A stretch of 6,860 bases of DNA, taken from contig DOYO01000075.1 in NCBI GenBank assembly GCA_003518475.1, forward strand, positions 6,934-13,793. Reading direction: 5' to 3'. Below, one piece after another: positions 1 through 5,786 of the stretch (the stretch's first letter is position 1; the number at the start of each line of letters is the position of its first letter). The DNA is from Acholeplasmataceae bacterium. Its GTDB lineage: Bacteria > Bacillota_I > Bacilli_A > Acholeplasmatales > Acholeplasmataceae. Made by a program: the position numbers and the translations under genes. A model generated the notes under the pieces. The model saw nothing but the letters and a program-made list of their open reading frames with translations. It was not told where the DNA came from and searched no databases.

Positions 1-28
1 AAAAAATAAAACGCCGGAGCGTTTTATT
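1..28 (-). terminator. Intrinsic terminator after lemA
   Basis: On the minus strand a perfect 10-bp stem (arms at 28-19 and 14-5, AATAAAACGC with its complement) closes a 4-base loop, TCCG, and is followed by a run of U that continues to the window edge. The first stem bases lie inside the lemA TAA stop codon (29-27), so the terminator has no spacer from the gene. It probably ends the metK-DUF3137-lemA transcript. The tail may extend beyond position 1. Confidence 0.9.
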
Positions 29-587
29 AGAAATCGAATTTGACGTCTTCTCTCTTTAGAGCTTCTGCTTCGAAGAAAGCGCGCTTTGTAAACTTCTTCC
101 AATTTGCAATGACATTGCTTGGGAAAACAACAACTTTTTGGTTGTAATAAGATACATTCGAGTTGTAGACGCGTCTTGCAGCTTGAAGGTTTTCTTCAAC
201 TTCCATGGTTGCATCTTGCAGCTTGGAAATATTTTGAGAAGCCTTTAAATCTGGATATTGTTCAACGACAACGTTAAGCGCTTGTAAACCTCGTGTCATT
301 TCATTCGCAAATTCCTGCTTTTCAGCCATTGGAGCGCCATGGCCAGGCTGTCTCATCGCAACCACTTTTTGAAGTGTTTCCGATTCATGCTTCATGTAGC
401 CTTTAGCTGCAGAAAACATTTTGGACAATAAATCAAATCTTTTGGTCAAAGAAACGTCAATGCTTGATTCTGATTCATCAATTTTAACAAGCATGGTTCT
501 GAATGAGTTAATTGTTCCAATAACCCAACCGATGATGCTGACCAAAACAAAACCGACAACTAATAATACAATCAATAGTGGATCCAT
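27..587 (-). CDS. lemA: LemA family membrane-anchored protein
   Basis: The 186-residue product has the LemA layout. A short N-terminus is followed by one hydrophobic segment (about residues 4-26), then a long, mostly helical, charged domain. Family-typical stretches include YPDLKAS (111-117), the AARRVYN...YN region (136-149) and a Pro-containing block near 155-160. The usual family length is about 180-200 residues, so it is complete. The helical part probably faces the outside or is otherwise soluble, but the topology is not decided by sequence alone. The molecular function of LemA is not established. The ATG at 587 is preceded by a purine-rich site containing GAGAGGG, six bases upstream. 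It lies 18 bases after the DUF3137 gene, a common partner of LemA, and directly before a strong terminator, so it is the last gene of the unit. Confidence 0.93.
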   Translation of the reverse strand: MDPLLIVLLVVGFVLVSIIGWVIGTINSFRTMLVKIDESESSIDVSLTKRFDLLSKMFSAAKGYMKHESETLQKVVAMRQPGHGAPMAEKQEFANEMTRGLQALNVVVEQYPDLKASQNISKLQDATMEVEENLQAARRVYNSNVSYYNQKVVVFPSNVIANWKKFTKRAFFEAEALKREDVKFDF

Positions 588-605
588 AATTTCCCTCTCT
601 TTTCT

Positions 606-1517
606 TTAAAGCGTTTCTTTAAACTTTTGACTATCTAACCGCAACTCATTGATGATTGCGGGAATTAACTCAATGTCTGACATGAATGCCTTTAGGGATT
701 CCTGATTCAAAGGCGTTTTAATGGACAACTCCATATAATCCTTACGATCATTGACACCAATGTGAAGCTTATCTGCGACATAGTAATACAGGATAGAACC
801 CCGGTGCAGTTTTTCAAGCTCGAGGAGCTTTTCAATCATGCTGGAGGTGATATGATAAAATCCATATTCCTGAGTGGTCGCGTAGATTGAGAATTTCTTA
901 TTGAACTCGATGCTTTCTGTCTGGAGCTTCACCATGTTTCTGGTGTCTGCGCCAGTCCATCTGCCTTCGATGATTTTCAATGCATCTGGGAATTTTCTGG
1001 GGAATTGGTAAATATACCATCTGCCTTTGAAGTAGGTTTGATAGGAAACAGTGACATTCCCCTTCGAGTCTCTGGTTTCAACACGTTCTTTGAGATCAAC
1101 ATCTGAAAGTTCGAAATTGATACCCTTGTAAGATCCCCTAATATAATCTTCTCCATGAAAACGGTCTGGTCTTTTTACCATGCGGGTTTCATTGATCGTC
1201 TGAATAGGAATTGTTCCTTGCGGATCATAATAGACATCATCGAATTGTTCCTTAAGAAGTGTCAAAATGATATCTTTTTTAACGATGGTTCTAAAGGATT
1301 GCATCTGATTATAGGCTTTGCCCATGAAGATGAATCCGACGACTCCAACACCAAATGCTACAGCCAATCCGATAACCATACCTTCCATAAGAAGAAAGAA
1401 ACTCAGAGCTGCAATGATTAAGCCAAGAATTAAAAATATGATGCCTCTTTTTTGTTGTTTCTTATATTCTTTCAGTAATTCCTGACGCTTGATTTCAAGA
1501 GTCTCAAGATTGTTCAT
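606..1517 (-). CDS. DUF3137 domain membrane protein
   Basis: This 303-residue protein resembles the DUF3137 family, whose function is unknown. A charged, coiled-coil-like N-terminus (residues 1-24, rich in E, K and Q) is followed by two close transmembrane segments (about 25-43 and 46-66) and a large soluble domain. That domain carries the family's features: a G-x-Y-x-G-I-x-F block (128-136), an FKGRWYIYQFPRKF stretch (163-176) and a C-terminal part around 200-240 with EFNKKFSIYATTQEY. The reading frame also allows a TTG start at 1529, but the ATG at 1517 is preferred because GGTGAT lies just before it. The gene follows metK by 18 bases and precedes lemA by 18 bases, with no terminator in either gap, so it is probably cotranscribed with both. 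Assignment to DUF3137 is from recalled family pattern, not a profile search. Confidence 0.85.
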   Translation of the reverse strand: MNNLETLEIKRQELLKEYKKQQKRGIIFLILGLIIAALSFFLLMEGMVIGLAVAFGVGVVGFIFMGKAYNQMQSFRTIVKKDIILTLLKEQFDDVYYDPQGTIPIQTINETRMVKRPDRFHGEDYIRGSYKGINFELSDVDLKERVETRDSKGNVTVSYQTYFKGRWYIYQFPRKFPDALKIIEGRWTGADTRNMVKLQTESIEFNKKFSIYATTQEYGFYHITSSMIEKLLELEKLHRGSILYYYVADKLHIGVNDRKDYMELSIKTPLNQESLKAFMSDIELIPAIINELRLDSQKFKETL

Positions 1518-1520
1518 ATC

Positions 1521-1527
1521 ATCACCC
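1521..1527 (-). promoter_or_regulatory. Ribosome binding site fixing the DUF3137 start
   Basis: GGGTGAT matches the 3' part of the full anti-16S consensus (AGGAGGTGATC). It ends three bases before the ATG at 1517, which puts the AGGAGG-equivalent position about seven bases from that ATG. The site lies downstream of most of the TTG codon at 1529, so it cannot serve that codon. Confidence 0.7.
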
Positions 1528-1535
1528 AATTTATT

Positions 1536-2684
1536 TTACAATAGATTTCTAAATATTTCAATCATATCGAGTTTTTCCCATGTAAAGTCCTGGTCTTCTC
1601 GTCCAAAATGGCCATAAGAGGCAGTTTTTGCAAAAATTGGTTTCTTCAAATCAAGCTTCTTGATAATCGATGCAGGTCTTAAGTCAAAATGCTTGTTGAC
1701 GGCTGCATAAATCTTTTCAATCGATACGCGTTCAGTTCCAAAGGTGTTGATGTTCAAGCTGACTGGCTTTGCGACACCGATTGCATAAGCGATCTGTATT
1801 TCACAGGAATCTGCGATTCCGGATCCAACGATATTCTTTGCGATATATCTTGCCATGTAGGCAGCGCTTCGATCGACTTTTGAAGCATCCTTGCCGGAGA
1901 ATGCTCCCCCTCCGTGGCGTGCATATCCTCCATAAGTATCGACAATGATCTTGCGTCCGGTCAATCCCGCATCACCATGTGGACCGCCGATGACAAATCT
2001 TCCTGTCGGATTGATCTGATAAATCGTGCTGGACGTATCATAATACTTGAGAACAGGTTCTAGAACATGTTCATGGATTTCCTTCTTTAAATCAGATTGT
2101 TTCCAGTATTCGTCATGTTGCGTCGATAAAACAACCGTATGGATGGATACGGGATGATTGTGTTCATCGTATTGGACTGTGACTTGAGTTTTTCCATCAG
2201 GACGAAGGCCTTTGATAATGTCATGCTTTCTAACATAAGTCAGACGTTCAGCAAGCCTGTGTGCTAAAAAGATTGGAAGAGGCATCAAGGTGATGGTTTC
2301 ATTGGTCGCGTAACCAAACATCAGACCCTGGTCGCCAGCGCCTTGCTCTTTATCTATTTTTTCATCCACACCGAGTGCGATATCAGCGGACTGCGGTTTG
2401 ATTTTAACGTCAACAAAAACATCGTCTGCGTTATATCCGTATTCTTTTTTGTTGTAACCTATATAACGAATGGCATCCTTCACAACCTTATCGAAATCAA
2501 TCACTGCGTTGGTTGTTATTTCACCAAAAAGGAGAGCGTAGTCGGTGGTAACCGCTGTTTCACACGCAACTCTGGAATTTGGATCTTGGAGAAGCACTGC
2601 GTCTAGTATGGAATCAGAGATGAAGTCTGCAACCTTGTCTGGATGTCCTTCTGTTACGGATTCGCTGCTAAATAATTTTTTCAT
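1536..2684 (-). CDS. metK: S-adenosylmethionine synthetase
   Basis: MetK makes S-adenosylmethionine from methionine and ATP in the cytoplasm and releases phosphate and pyrophosphate. The 382-residue product has the full family length (E. coli MetK has 384) and every signature. The N-terminal ESVTEGHPDK (8-17) carries the catalytic His14, Asp16 and Lys17. The first PROSITE block GAGDQGLMFGYA is at 115-126. GGPHGDAGLTGRKIIVDTYG spans 233-252, and the P-loop-like GGGAFSGKD is at 258-266. The ATG at 2684 is preceded by AAGGAAGG with eight bases of spacing. A strong promoter, a SAM-I riboswitch and a terminator lie directly upstream, so expression should fall when SAM is plentiful: product feedback on its own synthase. 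No terminator separates it from the DUF3137 gene 18 bases downstream. Nothing looks degraded. Confidence 0.98.
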   Translation of the reverse strand: MKKLFSSESVTEGHPDKVADFISDSILDAVLLQDPNSRVACETAVTTDYALLFGEITTNAVIDFDKVVKDAIRYIGYNKKEYGYNADDVFVDVKIKPQSADIALGVDEKIDKEQGAGDQGLMFGYATNETITLMPLPIFLAHRLAERLTYVRKHDIIKGLRPDGKTQVTVQYDEHNHPVSIHTVVLSTQHDEYWKQSDLKKEIHEHVLEPVLKYYDTSSTIYQINPTGRFVIGGPHGDAGLTGRKIIVDTYGGYARHGGGAFSGKDASKVDRSAAYMARYIAKNIVGSGIADSCEIQIAYAIGVAKPVSLNINTFGTERVSIEKIYAAVNKHFDLRPASIIKKLDLKKPIFAKTASYGHFGREDQDFTWEKLDMIEIFRNLL

Positions 2685-2702
2685 TGTTCATACCTTCCTT
2701 TC

Positions 2703-2732
2703 AAAAAAAATGCGCTTTCTCGAGGAAAGCGC
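2703..2732 (-). terminator. Riboswitch-controlled terminator before metK
   Basis: In the RNA a perfect 8-bp stem, GCGCTTTC with GAAAGCGC (arms 2732-2725 and 2719-2712), closes a 5-base loop and is followed by one A and eight U residues. It lies between the SAM-I aptamer and the metK ribosome binding site, where an S-box expression platform is expected. An alternative 6-bp pairing, AGGAAA (2748-2743) with TTTCCT (2728-2723), takes two bases of P1 and four of the terminator's first arm and is a candidate antiterminator. It is short, so the exact antiterminator remains uncertain. Confidence 0.92.
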
Positions 2733-2746
2733 CTTTTGGTATTTTC

Positions 2747-2838
2747 CTTATTGATGGGCGTTGCCCCTCGTGTTAAGCACCTAATCCAATAGGTTGCTGC
2801 TACTTCATCGGTCACTAGCCTCCGTAGCTCTGAATAAG
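2747..2838 (-). promoter_or_regulatory. SAM-I (S-box) riboswitch aptamer
   Basis: The minus-strand RNA folds as a four-way SAM-I aptamer of 92 nt. P1 is CTTATT (2838-2833) with AATAAG (2752-2747). P2 has lower stem GCTAC/GTAGC (2828-2824, 2803-2799), a kink-turn-like GGA...GATGAA, and a GG/CC cap. P3 is ACCTA/TAGGT (2794-2790, 2783-2779). P4 is GGGC/GCCC with loop AAC (2766-2756). The family's conserved words CAGAG, GATGA, GCAACC and GGTGCT are all present in order. It sits between a promoter and a terminator upstream of metK, the expected context. By known S-box behaviour, SAM binding stabilises P1 and allows the terminator to form. Confidence 0.92.
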
Positions 2839-2849
2839 TGATACTTATT
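2833..2849 (-). promoter_or_regulatory. Leader hairpin overlapping riboswitch P1
   Basis: In the RNA, AATAAGT (2849-2843) and ACTTATT (2839-2833) form a perfect 7-bp stem with the three-base loop ATC. The second arm contains the whole 5' strand of riboswitch P1, and the first arm is an exact copy of the P1 3' strand AATAAG. The two structures are therefore mutually exclusive. The pairing is seen directly. A regulatory role as an anti-P1 element is inference, and a 7-bp AU-rich stem could also arise by chance. Confidence 0.5.
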
Positions 2850-2867
2850 ATTTATTAATGCTATTAA

Positions 2868-2896
2868 ATGATACATGAAAAGATAGATAAAGTCAA
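2868..2896 (-). promoter_or_regulatory. Sigma-A type promoter for metK
   Basis: On the minus strand TTGACT (2896-2891) and TATCAT (2873-2868) are separated by exactly 17 bases, each one mismatch from the TTGACA/TATAAT consensus. Transcription should start near 2859-2862, about 20 bases before the riboswitch. It drives metK and probably the DUF3137 gene and lemA behind it. Confidence 0.85.
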
Positions 2897-2941
2897 TAGA
2901 AACACTGCCGTTTTATCTGATTTTTGATCATGTTTTCTTTT

Positions 2942-4261
2942 TTAGAAGTTGTTGTACATCTCTGCGAATTCATCATGGAACTTTAAAAATCTTTCCTTCA
3001 AGTCATAATCGAAATAGTTTGCGAGTTCTGTTTGGAAAAGTTTCATCACGATGGTATGCGCCATCGGTCTCTTATAAGGCTTGGGTCCGCGCATCGTGAT
3101 ATAAAGATCAGATAATAAAATGACTTGCGCTTCAATTTCAGGTTGAATCACGAGCATTTCCTTGAGGAAATTTTCATTGGCTGTATCTTCAATATGCGCT
3201 CTGGCGATATCCTCGCACTTTTGAGCAAGCTGCATGCGTTTGGCAATCATGGAACCCAATTCAGTTTTTTCCTTCAGCATGTCATAAGTCTTTTCATCGT
3301 AGGTGCTCATATCTCCCAAAAGATTTTTAATTTCCTGATATTGGAGATGGATGATTGAATACCTTCTCATCTCTTCAAGTTTGACTTGAGAAAGTCCGTA
3401 ATAATTGCCTAATTTCTCGCTCATCAGCTGAACCTGGTTGGCATGTCTCTTATCCATCAATGTATAAGAACTGGAAAAAACCACGGAAAACAAATCTCCG
3501 ACGATATGCGAGAAATCATTTTGAACCTGTCTGCGTTTGATCAATTCTTTTTTACGCTCTTCTTGCATGTACTGTCCCATGGAGACAATTGCGTAAACGA
3601 CAAAATAGAATAAAATGAACAGCAATGTTCTTAATAAAATATCCGAAAACTCAGGTAATCTCAAGAATTGTGGCAAGAATTCAAATAGCGTCTGCCCATT
3701 GACCAATCCTTGGAAATTATAAGTCCAGATCAAATGAATGACAGTGAGTAAAGCCAATAATCCTTGAAAACTGGAAGCTAATAACTTCTTTTCCTGATAT
3801 AAAGAAATAACGACAACCGCGTAATACATCAAAATATATGCACCGGTTTCAAAATATTCCTTTTGATAGAGTCTAGCATAAATCAAAACGGATGAAAAGA
3901 AAATATAGAATGCCGCGACATACATCGCGACGCTTTGTTTGGTTTTATCGTTTGGATCCATGTTGATCAATTTCTTTAGGAGTTTATTGATCACGTATGT
4001 CAAAGGCAGTGCGATGACTGAAACAACCCAGTCTGTGACAGAACCTTCTGTGGATAAGGATAAAATCAACAAGATGATCGAATACATCAAGTTGGATACG
4101 AAAATGATATTTTTAATAACGACATTTCTGCGGTAGAGGACTGCGACATCATTGGTGATGTCAACACCTTGTTCAAACCCAAAAAACCTAGCAAAGATTC
4201 CTTTGCCAAGCGCTTTGAAATTAAAGATGCTAGGTTTCTTTTCCTTGACCACAACAATCAT
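2942..4261 (-). CDS. Multi-pass membrane protein with degenerate HD-GYP-like domain
   Basis: The gene is not recognised by name. The first 45 residues are polar, followed by about six hydrophobic segments (near 47-70, 75-95, 110-130, 140-155, 158-180 and 207-229). A charged linker (232-248) then leads to a helical cytoplasmic domain (about 250-432). That domain follows the HD-GYP order: HANQV (273-277) for the first conserved His, IIHLQYQ (303-309) where HDxGK is expected, ARAHIED (353-359) for HHE, and LLSDLYITMRGPKPYK (382-397) for the vaDvyda...RPY block. The HD aspartate is Leu306, the HHE pair is reduced, and no GYP motif is present, so phosphodiesterase activity is unlikely. A sensor or binding role is inference. 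It lies nine bases after the pgpA-like gene, probably in the same operon. The annotated ATG overlaps its ribosome binding site, and a GTG at 4252 is an alternative start giving 436 residues. Confidence 0.8.
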   Translation of the reverse strand: MIVVVKEKKPSIFNFKALGKGIFARFFGFEQGVDITNDVAVLYRRNVVIKNIIFVSNLMYSIILLILSLSTEGSVTDWVVSVIALPLTYVINKLLKKLINMDPNDKTKQSVAMYVAAFYIFFSSVLIYARLYQKEYFETGAYILMYYAVVVISLYQEKKLLASSFQGLLALLTVIHLIWTYNFQGLVNGQTLFEFLPQFLRLPEFSDILLRTLLFILFYFVVYAIVSMGQYMQEERKKELIKRRQVQNDFSHIVGDLFSVVFSSSYTLMDKRHANQVQLMSEKLGNYYGLSQVKLEEMRRYSIIHLQYQEIKNLLGDMSTYDEKTYDMLKEKTELGSMIAKRMQLAQKCEDIARAHIEDTANENFLKEMLVIQPEIEAQVILLSDLYITMRGPKPYKRPMAHTIVMKLFQTELANYFDYDLKERFLKFHDEFAEMYNNF

Positions 4262-4266
4262 CCTCT
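4262..4266 (-). promoter_or_regulatory. Ribosome binding site abutting the start codon
   Basis: AGAGG lies immediately next to the ATG at 4261, with no spacing. The same site stands nine bases before the in-frame GTG at 4252-4250, a normal distance. This favours initiation at GTG, unless the ATG is used through translational coupling with the upstream TGA-TAA stops. Confidence 0.55.
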
Positions 4267-4270
4267 TTTA

Positions 4271-4846
4271 TCAAATGTCAAATATGCTAAATCTTTTAAC
4301 TCCTGTTTCTTCGTGCGCAATTTCTTCATTCGTGACCTGAGCAACTCTGGTGGATGCTGCAGCAGCGATCGCTCCAACGATATCATCAAGGAATGTATGG
4401 CAAATGCCATCTTCCTTACCTGCATCATTCAAGCGCTTTACGATGCCATGCTTGTTGACATCAATGTCACCGAAATTGGTCTGACCGATGGTTCCGTATA
4501 ATCCTGAAACGTCAAGTCCCATCGTTTCATCGATACCAAATAAGCCTAAGTCTTCATAAATGATGTCTTGGATTGGTCCTTGAAACATTTTTTCTTCAGC
4601 TAGTCGGTCGATTTCACATGCGAGCTGGACATGATGGAACACATCACGAAGAGATAAAATCTTTTCAACAGATTCCACACACATGCTTCTTGAAATATTA
4701 TCTGTATACTTGGATTGCTGTTGAAAGGTGATTTCTGCGATGGAGTCAATGGTGACGCCACGCTTCAATAAGATCTTTTTGTTCAATTCAAACATTTCCG
4801 GTCTTGTGAAAATGATTTTCTTGTTTGTTTTCTTTCCTTCTGGCAT
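4271..4846 (-). CDS. PgpA/YutG-like phosphatidylglycerophosphatase A family protein
   Basis: The 191-residue protein resembles Bacillus YutG, which is grouped with phosphatidylglycerophosphatase A. The family's reaction removes phosphate from phosphatidylglycerol phosphate to give phosphatidylglycerol. Visible signatures are RGVTIDSIAEI (29-39), YGTIGQTNFG (117-126) and CHTFLDDIVGAIAAAAS (149-165), the last resembling the LDD block of PgpA. Unlike E. coli PgpA it has no convincing membrane spans, so it should be soluble or peripheral. Activity of this soluble branch is less certain than the family name suggests. The ATG at 4846 follows the fmt stop by two bases, and its ribosome binding site (GGGAAG) lies in the last fmt codons, so translation is probably coupled. 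The gene ends with tandem in-frame stops TGA TAA. The first ~20 residues are basic and probably variable. Confidence 0.82.
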   Translation of the reverse strand: MPEGKKTNKKIIFTRPEMFELNKKILLKRGVTIDSIAEITFQQQSKYTDNISRSMCVESVEKILSLRDVFHHVQLACEIDRLAEEKMFQGPIQDIIYEDLGLFGIDETMGLDVSGLYGTIGQTNFGDIDVNKHGIVKRLNDAGKEDGICHTFLDDIVGAIAAAASTRVAQVTNEEIAHEETGVKRFSIFDI

Positions 4847-4848
4847 TG

Positions 4849-5778
4849 TCAGTTCTTCCCTTCTATGAACACATCACCCTTTTGAATGATGGTCTGACCA
4901 TTTAAAAAATCCTTGACATCCATCTGTTTTTTACCTGGTGCCTGAATTTCTAAAATTTCAACAGCTGAGTCATAAGTTTTAATGATTAACCTTTTCTTCG
5001 TTTCCAGCACGGTGCCTGGAATCTCATTACTGTCTATTATATCACTAATTTTCGCCTTATAGAATTTGATAAGTTCATTTTTAAGGTAGGCATATGCGCC
5101 TGGTTCAGGCGATAACCCCCTGATTCGGTTGATGATGGATTCTGAGGTTTGGTGAAAGAATATTTTTTCATCGTTATGTTTTAATGTGAAGGCGAATGTG
5201 ACTTTTTCTGGATTTTGAGGGATTCTATGGATGATTCCCTTTGATAAATCATTCAAGACTTGATCTAAAAGGGCAGTGCCGAGTACTGATAGTTTATTGC
5301 TTAAAGACTGATAATCATCATCTGGATCAATAGGTAAAGATCCCTGTTTGATGATATCTCCGCTATCCATCTGATACGCCATGTACATGATGGTGCATCC
5401 GGTTTCTTTTTCACCGTTGAATAGCGCATATTGGATAGGTGCTCCCCCTCTGTATTTCGGGAGGAGAGAGCCATGAACATTCAGTGCTTGAATTTGATCT
5501 AAAAGTTCATTTGGAAGCATTTGTCCATATGCTGCTGTAACGATGAAATCAGGTTTCAAATCAATGATCTTCTGATATTCTTTCTTAAGTTTTTCAGGCT
5601 GAAAAACAGGCATGTTAAGCTCAAGCGCCTTGAGTTTGACAGGAGATGCCGTCATGACTTTTTTTCTTCCAACAGGCTTATCTGGTTGCGTGACAACCAA
5701 TAAGACCTGATGTTTTTCATCAAGCATTTCTAGGATTGGAACTGCAAAATTAGGGGTACCCATCATTACAATTTTCAT
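4849..5778 (-). CDS. fmt: Methionyl-tRNA formyltransferase
   Basis: Fmt transfers a formyl group from 10-formyltetrahydrofolate to methionyl-initiator tRNA, in the cytoplasm, for translation initiation. The 309-residue product is full length. It starts with KIVMMGTPNFAVPIL (2-16), typical of the Rossmann-like formyltransferase fold, followed by VTQPDKPVGR (29-38). The catalytic triad is visible as Asn100, His102 (NVHGSLLPKYRGGAPI) and Asp138 (MDSGDI). The C-terminal tRNA-binding domain runs from about 205 and includes the GLSPEPGAYAYL stretch and a late FLNGQTI. The ATG at 5778 has AGGTGA upstream at 5788-5783, overlapping the priA stop codon TAG. It lies eight bases after priA and two before the pgpA-like gene. 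The peptide deformylase gene (def) that often sits between priA and fmt is absent here. Confidence 0.98.
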   Translation of the reverse strand: MKIVMMGTPNFAVPILEMLDEKHQVLLVVTQPDKPVGRKKVMTASPVKLKALELNMPVFQPEKLKKEYQKIIDLKPDFIVTAAYGQMLPNELLDQIQALNVHGSLLPKYRGGAPIQYALFNGEKETGCTIMYMAYQMDSGDIIKQGSLPIDPDDDYQSLSNKLSVLGTALLDQVLNDLSKGIIHRIPQNPEKVTFAFTLKHNDEKIFFHQTSESIINRIRGLSPEPGAYAYLKNELIKFYKAKISDIIDSNEIPGTVLETKKRLIIKTYDSAVEILEIQAPGKKQMDVKDFLNGQTIIQKGDVFIEGKN

Positions 5779-5786
5779 TTGTTCAC

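Noticed and set aside
1155..1421. Plus-strand open frame of 88 residues, and similar ones elsewhere on the plus strand
   Set aside because: Each lies wholly or almost wholly antisense to a confidently identified minus-strand gene, without family features or upstream signals.
1518..1529. TTG start giving a four-residue longer DUF3137 protein
   Set aside because: The ribosome binding site GGGTGAT lies after the TTG and serves the ATG at 1517.
1754..1945. Minus-strand open frame of 63 residues inside metK
   Set aside because: It is an out-of-frame reading of conserved metK codons.
2668..2691. Short upstream ORF beginning at ATG 2691 and overlapping the metK start
   Set aside because: It is out of frame, encodes seven codons, and its ATG is one base from the ribosome binding site, too close for initiation. 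The metK ATG has the proper eight-base spacing.
2905..2940. Possible terminator after the membrane protein gene
   Set aside because: The inverted repeats (TGAT/ATCA and GAAAACA/TGTTTC) are short, imperfect and not followed by U residues.
4169..4501. Open frame of 110 residues on the plus strand
   Set aside because: It lies antisense across the 5' end of the membrane protein gene and the 3' end of the pgpA-like gene, has no ribosome binding site or recognisable motifs, and is a frame shadow.
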